NCBI GenBank assembly: GCA_903911355.1
Contig: CAIWDD010000114.1
Location: 19,718 to 83,717 of the forward strand
DNA from: an uncultured Nodularia sp.
GTDB lineage: Bacteria > Cyanobacteriota > Cyanobacteriia > Cyanobacteriales > Nostocaceae
Direction of reading: 5' to 3'
DNA: 64,000 nucleotides
The notes beneath the pieces were generated by a model that saw only the letters and a program-made list of their open reading frames with translations, was not told the DNA's origin and did no database searches. Within the stretch, counting starts at the first letter, position 1; every line of letters starts with the position of its first letter. The position numbers were made by a program, and so were the translations under genes. Of this stretch, positions 1 to 9,307 are shown piece by piece.

Positions 1-635
1 ATCACCTTGCGAATAGTTGATTGGGAGTCTAGAGTAATGAATTGTAGTTTATATAGGTCTTCTTTTTGAATTTTTTCCAGTTTAGCAAAGGGATGAAATA
101 TCGGTAAAATCAGTGCTAGTTCATCCTCAGCGTAGGGCATAATTACCAAAGATTCTGCTAACTCAGCCGGAACTTCACCACCAATAATCGCTAGATCAAT
201 TTGTCCATTAGCGACACTCCAAGCGGTGCGCCGGGTAGAGTGGACATGTAATTGCACTGATACATCTGGATATTTTTGGCGGAACATACCGATCATTTTT
301 GGTAAAAGATAAGTTCCGGTGGTTTGAGAAGCGCCAACAATTAAAGTACCGCCTTGGAGGTTTTGTAAATCTTCCACAGCGCGGCAGGTTTCTTGACACA
401 AACTCAGGATTTTCTCGCCATAGCTCAAGAGTAGATGTCCAGCTTCGGTTAATTGTGCGCGACGACCTCCACGGTCAAATAAAGGTACATCCAGCTGTCG
501 TTCTAAATTTTGGACTTGTAAACTCACCGCAGGTTGCGAGACGTAAAGACTATCAGCAGCACGCTTAAAGCTCCCTTCTGCGGCGATCGCTTTCAGGATA
601 CGTAACTGATCTAAAGTGAAAGGAAGGTCAGACAT
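1..635 (-). CDS. rbcR: LysR-type regulator RbcR, 3' end beyond the window
   Basis: The reading frame starts at the ATG at 635 and runs off the left edge after about 211 codons. LysR proteins have about 320-330 residues, so roughly the last third of the effector domain is missing. The N-terminus [18 protein letters not shown] followed by [17 protein letters not shown] is the winged helix-turn-helix of this family. The next part ([20 protein letters not shown]) opens the substrate-binding-like domain. The sequence matches what I know of cyanobacterial RbcR, an activator of RuBisCO operon transcription. It is divergent from the NnrU-like gene at 920, and the 284 bp between them should hold both promoters. 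The family is very likely. RbcR rather than the paralogues NdhR or CmpR is a judgement from the N-terminal sequence. Confidence 0.85.
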   Translation of the reverse strand, partial: MSDLPFTLDQLRILKAIAAEGSFKRAADSLYVSQPAVSLQVQNLERQLDVPLFDRGGRRAQLTEAGHLLLSYGEKILSLCQETCRAVEDLQNLQGGTLIVGASQTTGTYLLPKMIGMFRQKYPDVSVQLHVHSTRRTAWSVANGQIDLAIIGGEVPAELAESLVIMPYAEDELALILPIFHPFAKLEKIQKEDLYKLQFITLDSQSTIRKV

Positions 636-919
636 AAGGCTCAACCCACAATTTTAAAAGGAGCGGCTTGGAGAACAAAGCAAACTGCTACGTAGTTTTT
701 CTGCCCACTAGGGGCGTGATCTGTAGCAGAAATAAATAATTGGTGACAATTGACTAGTGAATCAAGTTTTCCAGCTTTTCACCCTCCCTTGTTTTGTTAC
801 ATCTTCAAGAAGGCTTGACTCGAAAAAGACAGTACCACAACACCCTGAGTAAAGTCTCCTGTGGAAAATTTTGTGGTATTGGTTGTACTGAGTTAACTTT
901 TTGTTAAATTACTTCACCT

Positions 920-1642
920 ATGTATACAATGCTCAATTCTTGGCTTACTCCCAGTCATTTGGTCATGTTGGGATTACAATTAGCTTTCGCGATCGCTCAC
1001 AGTGGGGGAGCGGCCCTCCGTCCTTGGGCAGAAAAACACATCGGACCGAGGCTTTATCGCATTTGTTTTGCATTAATTAGTTTACCCTTAGCTGTAATCT
1101 TAATTATTTACTTTTTCAATCATCGGTATGACGGTTTGCAACTGTGGCTAGTACAGGCAGTACCGGGAGTGAGGTTAGGAGTTTGGGTATTATCAGCGAT
1201 TTCCTTTTTCTTTTTGTATCCTGCTACCTTCAATTTACTAGAAATCGCTGCCATTCAAAAGCCCCAAGTTCACCTTTACGAGACAGGAATTATTCGTATT
1301 ACCCGCCATCCCCAGATGGTAGGGCAAATTATCTGGTGTTTAGCCCATACCCTCTGGCTAGGAACTAGCTTTACCTTGGTTACTTCCCTGGGCTTAATCT
1401 TGCATCACTTGTTTGGTGTTTGGCATGGCGATCGCCGGCTGGCGGCACGCTATGGTGAAGCCTTTGAAATCGTCAAACAACGGACATCTATTATTCCTTT
1501 CCGAGCAATTATTGATGGTCGTCAATCTATCAAATGGCAGGAGTTTCTCCGCCCTGCCTACTTAGGAGTAGCAATTTTTATAGCTCTGCTCTCTTGGGCT
1601 CACCCCCTGTTACTGGTAGCAACTAGTAGGATAGAATGGTAG
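920..1642 (+). CDS. NnrU family membrane protein, possible 15-cis-zeta-carotene isomerase (Z-ISO)
   Basis: This is a 240-residue polytopic membrane protein with about six hydrophobic segments. It has the NnrU-family features HSGGAALRPWAE near residue 30, the ITRHPQMVGQIIWC motif near 127-140, and a conserved HHLFGVWHGDRRL segment near 170. The family includes plant Z-ISO, a haem-dependent isomerase of 9,15,9'-tri-cis-zeta-carotene, and bacterial NnrU proteins linked to denitrification. In a cyanobacterium the carotenoid role is the more likely one, but this is inferred from family and host. Histidines in the HP and HH motifs could be haem ligands. An in-frame ATG at 929 is an alternative start. 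The gene is divergent from rbcR. Confidence 0.8.
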   Translation: MYTMLNSWLTPSHLVMLGLQLAFAIAHSGGAALRPWAEKHIGPRLYRICFALISLPLAVILIIYFFNHRYDGLQLWLVQAVPGVRLGVWVLSAISFFFLYPATFNLLEIAAIQKPQVHLYETGIIRITRHPQMVGQIIWCLAHTLWLGTSFTLVTSLGLILHHLFGVWHGDRRLAARYGEAFEIVKQRTSIIPFRAIIDGRQSIKWQEFLRPAYLGVAIFIALLSWAHPLLLVATSRIEW

Positions 1643-2011
1643 TTAGAGACGATTCCCACTATCAAAAGAAAATACCAGTTAATGGCAATTTCTGCCGATC
1701 AACCGCTGCCAAATCAATGTAGTATGAATTTTAATAGCTTTCAGCAGGGGTATCTCTTCGTCAGTTTGATATTTTCTCTAGGTCTTTGACAAGTTAAATG
1801 CTTGTACTAGGGAAGTAATAACACAGCAGTCCAATTTCCTGGGAACAGGAAACATGGCCAGTGGATAAGTGAAAACAGCGACAGTATCTCTGCCCTGGCT
1901 GGTGGTTACAGTGTATGTTTTTCCTAAAGCTGCTTGAGGAAATAACTGCGTTGGCAATTCTTGCTCCTGATAGCTAGTTTAATATCAAAACCTTATAATT
2001 TTAGAGGCGTC
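1643..2011. other. Intergenic stretch with a possible minus-strand coding relic
   Basis: There is no intact gene between the NnrU-like gene and the thioredoxin gene. On the minus strand, roughly 1990 down to the stop at 1778, an open frame without an ATG reads as plausible protein (QLFPQAALGKTYTVTTSQG, then RDTVAVFTYPLA). It may be the degraded end of a lost gene. I do not recognise the family. Confidence 0.3.
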
Positions 2012-2398
2012 ATGGTGTTGTCGGTTAGTGAGCGGACATTTACACAAGAAGTTTTACAATCTCCCATTCCTGTTTTAGTGAATTTTGAAGCACCGTGGTG
2101 CAGCTTGTGTCGCCTGATTCACCCTCTGTTGTTGCAGTTTAATGCTCAATGTGGTGAGCAAATCAAGTTAGTGGGGGTTAACGCTGATAATAATTTTAAA
2201 CTGGCTAATACTTATAGACTAAGGACACTGCCAACTTTGCTGTTAGTGGAAAATGGCATAATTCGGCATCGTCTAGAAGGTTTTAGTAGTAAAGAGGATT
2301 TACGTCTGGCTTTAGAAGAAATTAAGCTCACCTATAACCACCGTTCTAGAACATACCATGCTGTAACCACAGCAGACATGGAATGTCGCTCGGCTTGA
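2012..2398 (+). CDS. Thioredoxin-like protein with atypical CSLC active site
   Basis: A 128-residue thioredoxin fold. The active site is WCSLC (Cys30 and Cys33 from the chosen start) instead of WCGPC. The cis-proline segment LRTLPTLLL and the following strand-helix (ENGIIRHRLEG) are present. The frame is open from 1961, but the ATG at 2012 begins at the usual position for the first strand (MVLSVSERTFTQEVL). The 17 codons upstream do not resemble thioredoxin, so I choose 2012. The last 15 or so residues look poorly conserved. The altered dipeptide between the cysteines predicts a different redox potential or partner set. No obvious operon partner lies nearby. Confidence 0.85.
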   Translation: MVLSVSERTFTQEVLQSPIPVLVNFEAPWCSLCRLIHPLLLQFNAQCGEQIKLVGVNADNNFKLANTYRLRTLPTLLLVENGIIRHRLEGFSSKEDLRLALEEIKLTYNHRSRTYHAVTTADMECRSA

Positions 2399-2720
2399 CG
2401 CTCTACCCTAGAAGCCGGGATATTCACCACCAGGTACTCTAGTACCATTGTTGTTATCTTGGAACAACAGATCCAACTGAGTTTCCAAGTTCCCAGGCGC
2501 ACCACGTTTGCTCTCAAGAGCGTGGTGTTGTCTGCTCACAAACCCTGTTGATTTAGGGTTGGGCGTTTGAAACAGTAATAGCGCCTAGGTTTCCCTGGCC
2601 AGAATTTCAGTCATCTGTGGCTCAAAATCCTAAAATTAAGAAAAATGGTAATTAGCTAAATTCAACAAATTTTTAGATAAACAAGGTAGAGGATAAATAG
2701 ATCAGTAATCCAAACACTCT
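2399..2720. repeat. Intergenic DNA with two hairpins
   Basis: No gene is visible. Two inverted repeats lie close together. CACCACG/CGTGGTG at 2500-2527 has an inner CTC/GAG pair. AACCCT/AGGGTT at 2541-2560 has an 8-base loop. Neither is followed by a T-run, so they do not look like ordinary terminators. Such hairpin pairs can be ends of decayed mobile elements. Confidence 0.4.
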
Positions 2721-2952
2721 ATGATTGTCGAAGAATTTGATAAACAAGGACATTCCATCGTTAATTGGGACTTTTAGGGCAAATATACCCTTTAGGTTAC
2801 CTCGAATGTCAAAAATCTGTGGATTATCTGCATTTACGTAGTTTCAGCCAGGCTAATTATCTGCTAACTGCGTAAGTGTTCCTAAAGTTGAAGAAAATAA
2901 TATTACAATTTCTTATGTTTTAGATGAGAATATTTACTGTTTGTCAGGTTGA
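2721..2952 (+). pseudogene. Small frameshifted protein gene
   Basis: Three abutting frames give one continuous protein-like reading. From the ATG at 2721 it reads MIVEEFDKQGHSIVNWD and stops at 2775. A shifted frame from about 2768 reads LLGQIYPLGYLECQKSVDYL, then HLRSFSQANYLLTA, and stops at 2873. A third frame from about 2878 reads VPKVEENNITISYVLDENIY and ends with the stop at 2950-2952. An intact ancestor would have had roughly 75-80 residues. I do not recognise the family. The clean protein character on both sides of each break favours two indels over chance. Confidence 0.5.
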
Positions 2953-3000
2953 TCAGAAGGAGTTGACAGACAAAACACTGTTGTAAAATAGACATAAGTA

Positions 3001-4782
3001 ATGATTTGGGGGGCCATTTACTGGTCAGGAACGCCTATAGAAACTATTTTTGGAAACCTTCAAGGTCTAAAATCCAGTCAGCTGAAGCAACTACAGCGAC
3101 TGTACCACCAGCGCATCCCAGGCGATCGCATTACCACGCCTGAATTTTCCCAGCGTCTGGCCGCTATCAGCACAGAAATCAATCAGCCTGTATGTGCTTA
3201 CCTCAACCGTCGGGGACAAGTGATGCGTGTAGGGGTAGGTACACCCCGTCAAACGCAAATCCCACCGTTAGAATTACCCCGGTACGGTGCAGAGCGTCTG
3301 AGCGGTATTCGTTGTATCGCCACCCATCTCAAGGCAGAACCCCCGAATGAGTCGGCTTTGACGGCTCTGGCATTGCAACGCTTAGATGCTCTTATAGTGC
3401 TAAATATCACTGGTACAGGATTTACAAAGCGCGGAGGCGGCTCCACTGGGTACGTCAAGGAAAGTTATTTAGCTCATTTAGTATCCAATACTAAACAGCT
3501 AGTCTCAACTCAGCTGGGGACAAAGGTAAAATTAGTGGCTCCCGAGTCGGGACTTTACTCTAGCGTATCCCCACCTATGAGTTTAGATATGCTGTCAGAG
3601 CAGGATTTTATCGACTTAGTGGACAGTGTGGAAGCTGAATTCCAACGGGAATTTGTGTCCACGGAAGTAGCTGCTGACCATGATCGCGTCGTCATAGTTG
3701 GTATTATTACTGACACAGAAAGTAGTCAAAGATTCCAAGATACCATAATGGAATTAGCCAGGTTAGTAGATACAGCAGGGGGAGAAGTATTACAGACACT
3801 ACAACAAAAGCGATCGCGGATTCATCCACAAACAGTAGTGGGTGAGGGCAAAGTAGAAGAAATCGCCCTTACCGCCCAAACCCTGGGAGCTAATCTGATT
3901 GTTTTTGACCGTGACCTCTCACCCGCCCAAGTGCGTAACTTGGAAAGGAAAATAGGTGTCCGGGTCATTGACCGCACAGAAGTAATTTTAGATATCTTTG
4001 CCCAACGCGCCCAGTCCCGTGCTGGTAAACTACAAGTCGAACTCGCACAGTTAGGGTATATGATGCCTAGACTCAGTGGTAGAGGTCTGGCTATGTCGCG
4101 GTTAGGTGGTGGGATTGGCACCCGTGGACCCGGTGAAACTAAACTGGAAACAGAACGCCGCGCTATTCAAAAACGGATTTCTCGACTGCAACAGGAAGTC
4201 AACCAGTTACAAGCCCATCGCTCCCGGTTACGCCTAAGACGGCAAAATCAGGAAGTTCCCTCTGTGGCTTTAGTGGGCTATACCAACGCCGGTAAATCCA
4301 CTTTGCTTAATGCTCTCACCAACGCGGAAGTTTACACCGCAGACCAGCTGTTTGCTACTCTTGACCCCACCACTCGCCGCTTAGTAATTTCTGATGGTGA
4401 CATTGGTGGAACTCAAGAGATATTACTTACAGATACAGTAGGTTTTATACATGAACTACCCGCATCTTTAATGGATGCCTTTCGTGCCACTTTAGAAGAA
4501 GTCACGGAAGCCGATGCTCTACTGCATTTGGTAGATTTATCTCATCCTGCTTGGTTGAGCCATATTCGCTCAGTTAGGGAAATTTTGGCACAAATGCCAG
4601 TTACTCCGGGTCCAGCACTGGTTGTTTTTAACAAAATTGACCAAGCAGATAGCGCCACATTAGCTTTAGCTCGAGAGGAGTTTCCCCTGGCTGTGTTTAT
4701 TTCCGCAAGTCAGCGATTAGGTTTAGAAACCCTGCGTCAACGTCTGACCCAACTGGTTCAATATGTTGTTGACACTCGGTGA
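3001..4782 (+). CDS. hflX: GTPase HflX, long cyanobacterial form
   Basis: A 593-residue ribosome-associated GTPase. The G domain shows G1 GYTNAGKST (426-434), the FATLDPT switch I segment, DTVGF (478-482) and NKID (544-547). Before it lies the HflX-specific domain with the glycine-rich LSGRGLAMSRLGGGIGTRG and PGETKLE, and a coiled helix (about 385-420). About 200 extra N-terminal residues precede the canonical HflX domain, as in other cyanobacterial homologues. HflX binds the large ribosomal subunit and splits stalled or hibernating ribosomes after stress. No strong ribosome binding site precedes the ATG at 3001. The gene stands alone between a relic and an IS-like end. Confidence 0.95.
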   Translation: MIWGAIYWSGTPIETIFGNLQGLKSSQLKQLQRLYHQRIPGDRITTPEFSQRLAAISTEINQPVCAYLNRRGQVMRVGVGTPRQTQIPPLELPRYGAERLSGIRCIATHLKAEPPNESALTALALQRLDALIVLNITGTGFTKRGGGSTGYVKESYLAHLVSNTKQLVSTQLGTKVKLVAPESGLYSSVSPPMSLDMLSEQDFIDLVDSVEAEFQREFVSTEVAADHDRVVIVGIITDTESSQRFQDTIMELARLVDTAGGEVLQTLQQKRSRIHPQTVVGEGKVEEIALTAQTLGANLIVFDRDLSPAQVRNLERKIGVRVIDRTEVILDIFAQRAQSRAGKLQVELAQLGYMMPRLSGRGLAMSRLGGGIGTRGPGETKLETERRAIQKRISRLQQEVNQLQAHRSRLRLRRQNQEVPSVALVGYTNAGKSTLLNALTNAEVYTADQLFATLDPTTRRLVISDGDIGGTQEILLTDTVGFIHELPASLMDAFRATLEEVTEADALLHLVDLSHPAWLSHIRSVREILAQMPVTPGPALVVFNKIDQADSATLALAREEFPLAVFISASQRLGLETLRQRLTQLVQYVVDTR

Positions 4783-4831
4783 CTTGAATCGCCGTGATTG
4801 CTCTAAGAACCCCCCGGATAGAAGCGGGGGG
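4783..4831 (+). mobile_element. Possible IS200/IS605-type right-end relic with a strong hairpin
   Basis: Directly after the hflX stop, CTTGAATCGCCGTGATTG (4783-4800) is followed by CTCTAAGAA and a hairpin CCCCCC/GGGGGG (4810-4831). From memory, a TAAGAA-CCCC hairpin is typical of the right end, and of the omega-RNA 3' end, of cyanobacterial IS200/IS605 elements. A near copy of the 18-mer lies inverted at 5328-5345. The hairpin may also serve as the hflX terminator, although only an AT-rich tract and no T-run follows. Confidence 0.4.
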
Positions 4832-4889
4832 ATTAAAGGCATTAAAAAGGCATTAAAATTAAGAAGTATTAAATTTAATTGAGGATTTT

Positions 4890-5156
4890 ATGGCTGCCAA
4901 AGTTGAAATTTACACTTGGAGCACCTGCCCATTTTGCATCCGTGCTAAGAGTTTGTTGACTAAAAAAGGTGTTGATTTTGCTGAATATTGCATTGATGGA
5001 GATGAACAAGCACGGTCTCAAATGTCAGTAAGAGCTCAGGGGAGACGCTCAGTACCACAAATTTTTATTAATGATTCCCATGTTGGTGGTTGTGATGATA
5101 TTCACGCTTTAGAACGTCAAGGTAAGCTGGATGAATTATTAGCTTCTGATGTCTAG
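4890..5156 (+). CDS. grxC: Glutaredoxin, class I (CPFC)
   Basis: An 88-residue monothiol/dithiol-exchange protein with the active site CPFC (Cys13, Cys16), the RRSVPQIFIN cis-proline strand and the GGCDD glutathione-binding motif near residue 70. It uses glutathione to reduce protein disulfides and mixed disulfides. Length and motifs fit GrxC/Grx3. In several cyanobacteria the glutathione synthetase gene gshB follows grxC. Here it does not, and the gene sits between two IS-like relics in opposite orientation. Confidence 0.93.
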   Translation: MAAKVEIYTWSTCPFCIRAKSLLTKKGVDFAEYCIDGDEQARSQMSVRAQGRRSVPQIFINDSHVGGCDDIHALERQGKLDELLASDV

Positions 5157-5203
5157 ATTAACCCAATATTGAGATTAAGATTAGACATATCTAACAAGTC
5201 ACC

Positions 5204-5229
5204 TAGAGACGTGAGACCTCACGTCTCTA
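5204..5229. repeat. Palindromic repeat (TAGAGACGTGAG/CTCACGTCTCTA)
   Basis: A perfect 12-bp inverted repeat with a two-base loop. Palindromes ending in GTAGAGACG/CGTCTCTAC are common dispersed elements in Nostocales genomes. It may help end grxC transcripts, but no T-run follows. Confidence 0.55.
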
Positions 5230-5322
5230 CAGGTCTGGGGGAAAAAAGTATATTTACCGGCTTAGTTTGCTGAATAATTTAACTCTAAATGCGGACAAAA
5301 ACTGGAAAAATCCCTTTCATGG

Positions 5323-5448
5323 TTAACTATCACGGCGAATCAAGCCGTTGGCACTTCCTCCACTGTCTAAAGCCGATTGGCTTCCGTCGCTTTCGGGGAT
5401 TTTCTTGTGAATCATGTCAGATATTGCACATTTTTTGATATCAGGCAT
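5323..5448 (-). pseudogene. Short open frame with an IS-like 3' end, likely transposase relic
   Basis: A 41-codon frame starts at the ATG at 5448 and stops at 5323. It is more GC-rich than the surrounding DNA and ends in the 18-mer CTTGATTCGCCGTGATAG (5345-5328). That matches 16 of 18 bases of the sequence after hflX, in inverted orientation. The product ends SANGLIRRDS. I read it as the tail of a decayed TnpB-type gene; no catalytic residues remain, so the family is inference. It lies downstream of the pst operon, and pstB transcripts would run into it. Confidence 0.35.
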
Positions 5449-5486
5449 ACTACTATATATGGCCAGTTGCTCCAGATATGGTATAT

Positions 5487-6290
5487 TTAACCAAACCTGC
5501 CACTGACATAATTTCGGGTATCTTCTTGTTGGGGGTCATTGAAGATGGCTTCTGTAGAACTATATTCTACTAGATAACCACTGCGACCACCTTCCACAAC
5601 CTGAACGTTGAAAAAAGCTGTCTTATCAGACACCCGTGCTGCCTGTTGCATATTATGGGTGACGATGACAATGGTATATTTTTCTTTGAGTTGGTGAATT
5701 AGTTCTTCCACCCGCAATGTAGAAACTGGGTCTAAGGCAGAACAGGGTTCATCCATGAGAATGATTTCCGGTTGCACTGCGATCGCTCTAGCGATACACA
5801 AGCGTTGCTGTTGTCCGCCGGATAAAGATGTGCCACTTTGTCGCAGTTTATCTTTGACCTCATCCCACAAAGCAGCTTGTCTGAGACTGCGTTCGACTAA
5901 TTCATCCATATTCCCTTGATAGCCATTGATTTTGGCTCCAAAAGTAATATTCTCATAAATTGATTTAGGAAAGGGATTTGGTCGTTGAAATACCATCCCA
6001 ATTCGGCGGCGCACCTGTACAGGGTCGATGTTGGGTGCATACAAATTGTGATCGTAAAAATAAACTTTGCCTTCTGCTCGAAAGGAATCGATGACATCAT
6101 TGAGACGGTTATAGCATCGCAGCAATGTACTTTTACCGCAGCCAGACGGACCAATAAAAGCTGTCACCCGATTTTTCGGGATGTCCAGCCAAATATTTCG
6201 CAAAGCCAAAAAATTACCGTAGTACACATTCAGATTCTCTGTGCGTAAAACAGTTTCAGTGTCATTCACTGTAGTAGTGTTAGTAGGCAT
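5487..6290 (-). CDS. pstB: Phosphate ABC transporter ATPase PstB (distal copy)
   Basis: A 267-residue ABC ATPase. Walker A is GPSGCGKST (47-55), the Q-loop segment [11 protein letters not shown] follows near 100-110, the signature LSGGQ is at 156-160, and Walker B IILMDEP is near 176-182 with the switch His in VTHNMQQA. The [12 protein letters not shown] stretch is diagnostic for PstB. The protein energises high-affinity phosphate uptake through PstC/PstA. It is the last gene of pstS-C-A-B-B. The other PstB upstream is similar but clearly diverged. Confidence 0.95.
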   Translation of the reverse strand: MPTNTTTVNDTETVLRTENLNVYYGNFLALRNIWLDIPKNRVTAFIGPSGCGKSTLLRCYNRLNDVIDSFRAEGKVYFYDHNLYAPNIDPVQVRRRIGMVFQRPNPFPKSIYENITFGAKINGYQGNMDELVERSLRQAALWDEVKDKLRQSGTSLSGGQQQRLCIARAIAVQPEIILMDEPCSALDPVSTLRVEELIHQLKEKYTIVIVTHNMQQAARVSDKTAFFNVQVVEGGRSGYLVEYSSTEAIFNDPQQEDTRNYVSGRFG

Positions 6291-6343
6291 AATAATAGTG
6301 TATTGTAGATTTTTGCCCCAGAGAATCTTTCTCTGGTGGTTCC

Positions 6344-7156
6344 TTAGCCAAAACGACCACTCACATAATCGCGAGTACGCTGATCCTGGGGACTGGAAAA
6401 AATTCTCTCGGTGGTATCTACCTCTACCAGATACCCGACGCGACTTCCCCCTTCCAGGGCTTCGGCATTAAAGAAAGCAGTATAATCTGCCACCCTAGAA
6501 GCCTGCTGCATATTATGGGTGACAATGACAATAGTGTAATGCTGTTTGAGATCAAGCATTAACTCCTCAATCCGCATCGTCGATATAGGATCAAGAGCCG
6601 AGCAAGGTTCATCCATCAAAATCACATCCGGCTGAACCGCAATAGCGCGAGCAATACACAAACGCTGCTGTTGTCCCCCTGAAAGAGAAGTCCCCAACTT
6701 GTGGAGATTGTCTTTAACCTCATCCCAGAGGGCTGCACGGCGGAGGGAATTTTCCACAATCTCATCCATATTGCCCTTAATGCCATTCACCCGCAAACCA
6801 TAGGCTACATTGTCATAAATCGTCTTCGGGAAAGGATTAGGCTGCTGAAATACCATACCCACCCTGCGGCGGACGACCACCGGGTCAACTGTAGCACCAT
6901 AGAGATTTTGTCCCCGGTAAGTAAGGTATCCCTTCACCTTAGCACCCGGAATCAAGGCGTTAGTCCGATTGAAACAACGCAGGAGAGTACTTTTACCACA
7001 ACCCGAAGGACCAATTAAAGCGGTAATTTTGCCCTCCAGAATATCCATTGTCACATACTGAAGGGCGATCGCACCCCCATAGTAAACCGATAAATCCTTG
7101 ACCTCAAAAATGCGCCTACTATCAACGGGACTGCTATTACTAATTTTCTTTTCCAT
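6344..7156 (-). CDS. pstB: Phosphate ABC transporter ATPase PstB (proximal copy)
   Basis: A 270-residue ATPase with Walker [10 protein letters not shown] (49-57), the [12 protein letters not shown] motif, LSGGQ and VILMDEP. The frame is open to a TTG at 7204, but the ATG at 7156 is preceded by a GAGA-type binding site (TTGAGAATACT). It also gives the usual length, so I choose 7156. The two adjacent pstB genes are paralogous and could form a heterodimer. Tandem pstB genes are known in cyanobacterial pst operons. Confidence 0.93.
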   Translation of the reverse strand: MEKKISNSSPVDSRRIFEVKDLSVYYGGAIALQYVTMDILEGKITALIGPSGCGKSTLLRCFNRTNALIPGAKVKGYLTYRGQNLYGATVDPVVVRRRVGMVFQQPNPFPKTIYDNVAYGLRVNGIKGNMDEIVENSLRRAALWDEVKDNLHKLGTSLSGGQQQRLCIARAIAVQPDVILMDEPCSALDPISTMRIEELMLDLKQHYTIVIVTHNMQQASRVADYTAFFNAEALEGGSRVGYLVEVDTTERIFSSPQDQRTRDYVSGRFG

Positions 7157-7224
7157 AGTATTCTCAATGTAAACTGTATAGAAATTGGCTGAGTTTGCAG
7201 CCAAAAGAATTGAATTCCCTGATC

Positions 7225-8154
7225 TTATAACTTCTTCTGCCGACTCAAGTACCGAGCCAAAATACTAAACAACAGCACAATTGACAATAACATCAAGGCG
7301 GCCGCCCAAGCCAAACTCTGGGAAGCCTTATAGGGAATAATCGAGAAAAAGTAAATTAACACTGGTAAGGTTGCCACAGGTTCCCAAACATTAGTGTCCC
7401 AGAAATTATTGTTAAAAGAGGTGAACAGCAAGGGAGCCGCTTCTCCGGCAGCCCGGGCAACAGATAAAACTATACCAGTAATAATTGAAGTCAGAGCTGC
7501 TGGTAACACAATCTGCACAATGGTTTCAAATTTTGTCGCCCCAATACCCATTGCAGCCAAACGCAACTCATTAGGCACTAATAACAAAGCCTCTTCTGTA
7601 GACCGAATAATAATAGGCAGCATTAACACCGCCAAAGCCACCCCACCGGAAAAAGCCGAAAATGACCCTAATGGCATCACCACAATTGCATAGGCGAATA
7701 AGCCACACAAAATAGCGGGGACACCGGTGAGTACATTACAGGAAAACTTCACCAAGTAGGCCAACCGAGTTCCCCGGCCAAACTCAGCCAAGTAAATAGC
7801 CGCAATTACACCAAAAGGAACTGAAATCAATGTACCAATACCCAGAGTCATTAAAGTTCCAATAATGGCATGACCAAAGCCACCCTCAGATAAACCAGGG
7901 GGCGGGGGGAGCTTAGTAAAAATATCTGGAAATATGAGGGAATTAATCCCCTTTTGAAACACACTCACCAGCACCCAAATTAGAGGGATAATTACCGCGG
8001 CAGCAAACACCATAGTTAAAATGGTCAACACCCGCCCCATAATCCGGCGATGGGGTGCCATGGTTTTCTCACTGATATCAAAACCACTGTCGGTGGACGA
8101 TGCCACGCTATCGCTATCATAGCCAAAGGAATACTGATTATCTGGAGTACCCAT
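7225..8154 (-). CDS. pstA: Phosphate ABC transporter permease PstA
   Basis: A 309-residue inner-membrane permease with six predicted helices. The first follows a hydrophilic N-terminal tail of about 45 residues. The cytoplasmic coupling loop ([26 protein letters not shown]) and [13 protein letters not shown] are typical of PstA. It pairs with PstC to form the phosphate channel. The 68 bp to pstB and 72 bp to pstC fit one operon. Confidence 0.95.
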   Translation of the reverse strand: MGTPDNQYSFGYDSDSVASSTDSGFDISEKTMAPHRRIMGRVLTILTMVFAAAVIIPLIWVLVSVFQKGINSLIFPDIFTKLPPPPGLSEGGFGHAIIGTLMTLGIGTLISVPFGVIAAIYLAEFGRGTRLAYLVKFSCNVLTGVPAILCGLFAYAIVVMPLGSFSAFSGGVALAVLMLPIIIRSTEEALLLVPNELRLAAMGIGATKFETIVQIVLPAALTSIITGIVLSVARAAGEAAPLLFTSFNNNFWDTNVWEPVATLPVLIYFFSIIPYKASQSLAWAAALMLLSIVLLFSILARYLSRQKKL

Positions 8155-8226
8155 AATTTAATTGATATTTCGTAAACTTAATCTTGCATACACTCGTACT
8201 CAAAACTGGGGAAAAGGCGTGATATT

Positions 8227-9192
8227 TTACTCAATATTTTGGAATCGACGAATAATCATCTCAGCTAAAATATTCACTACTAAAGATAAAAGCATTAGCA
8301 CTACGCCAGCGTACATTAAAGCCGCAACTTGAGTGCGTCCCGCCTCTCCAAATTGGGAAGCAATCAAACCTGTGATCGTCGATCCGGGTTGCAGCCATGA
8401 TATGTTAATGCGGTTGGCGTTACCAACCAGCATAGCGGCCACCATGGTTTCCCCCATGGCTCGACCCATAGCCAACATCACAGAACTAATAATGCCAGAT
8501 AACCCTGCGGGAATCAGCACTCTGAGAATTGTTTCCCAACGGGTTGCTCCCAAAGCTAAGGAACCATTGCGGAGATTACTGGGTAGGACTTCAAAGGTGC
8601 TCCGGGTAATAGATATGATAATTGGCACAATCATAATTGCTAGTACCAAGCCCACAATCAGTAGACTATTGCCAAAAACAGAATCGCCACTGAAAAAAGG
8701 AATCCAGCCGAAGTACGTGTTAAGGAAGGTAAAAATAGGTCTGATAGCAGGAATGAGGACAAAAATACCCCAAATTCCCAAGACCACGCTGGGAATAGCG
8801 ACGATAAGTTCAATGGCAAAAGCAATGGGCGTTGTGACCCATTTAGGCGCAAATCCTTCTGTTAAAAAGATGGCGACTCCGACGCCCAACGGGATAGCAA
8901 TTGACAGGGCAATCAACGCAGTGACTAAAGTTCCATATATCTGAGGTAGTACCCCATAGACGTTGGTAACAGGGTTCCAGGTTGTGCCGACCAAAAAACC
9001 CAGCCCAAATTTTTCAATGGCTGGTGTAGCTGCTATAGCGGTCTGTATGATTACCCATAGTAAAACTGCTCCGGCACTGATGGCTAGTATCAGGGTTAGT
9101 CCCCAAAATCCTACATCGAGAACCCTAGCTGGACTGATTTGCTTTTCCAGGCTATTCCCGGTTAATTGAGTTGATTTATCTGCCGACATCAT
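8227..9192 (-). CDS. pstC: Phosphate ABC transporter permease PstC
   Basis: A 321-residue permease with six transmembrane segments. It carries the PstC pattern ITRSTFEVLPSNLRNGSLALGATRWETI in the coupling loop and AMGRAMGETMVAAML near the end. Two ATG codons are adjacent (9192 and 9189), and either could start it. It is the second gene of the pst operon, 115 bp after pstS. A hairpin-poor linker between them may allow excess pstS transcript. Confidence 0.95.
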   Translation of the reverse strand: MMSADKSTQLTGNSLEKQISPARVLDVGFWGLTLILAISAGAVLLWVIIQTAIAATPAIEKFGLGFLVGTTWNPVTNVYGVLPQIYGTLVTALIALSIAIPLGVGVAIFLTEGFAPKWVTTPIAFAIELIVAIPSVVLGIWGIFVLIPAIRPIFTFLNTYFGWIPFFSGDSVFGNSLLIVGLVLAIMIVPIIISITRSTFEVLPSNLRNGSLALGATRWETILRVLIPAGLSGIISSVMLAMGRAMGETMVAAMLVGNANRINISWLQPGSTITGLIASQFGEAGRTQVAALMYAGVVLMLLSLVVNILAEMIIRRFQNIE

Positions 9193-9307
9193 GACTTGAT
9201 TTTTGCTCTATAAGTGGTTATTGTGACATGGTGATGTCCCAACTCAGGTATCGGGATGAATTTTGGGAGTGTTAGATGTCAAAGACACTCCCAATTATCT
9301 CGGATTA

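Noticed and set aside
4810..4831. Plain intrinsic terminator of hflX
   Set aside because: The stem is strong but no T-run follows, and the flanking 18-mer is duplicated; an IS-like end explains more, although both may be true.
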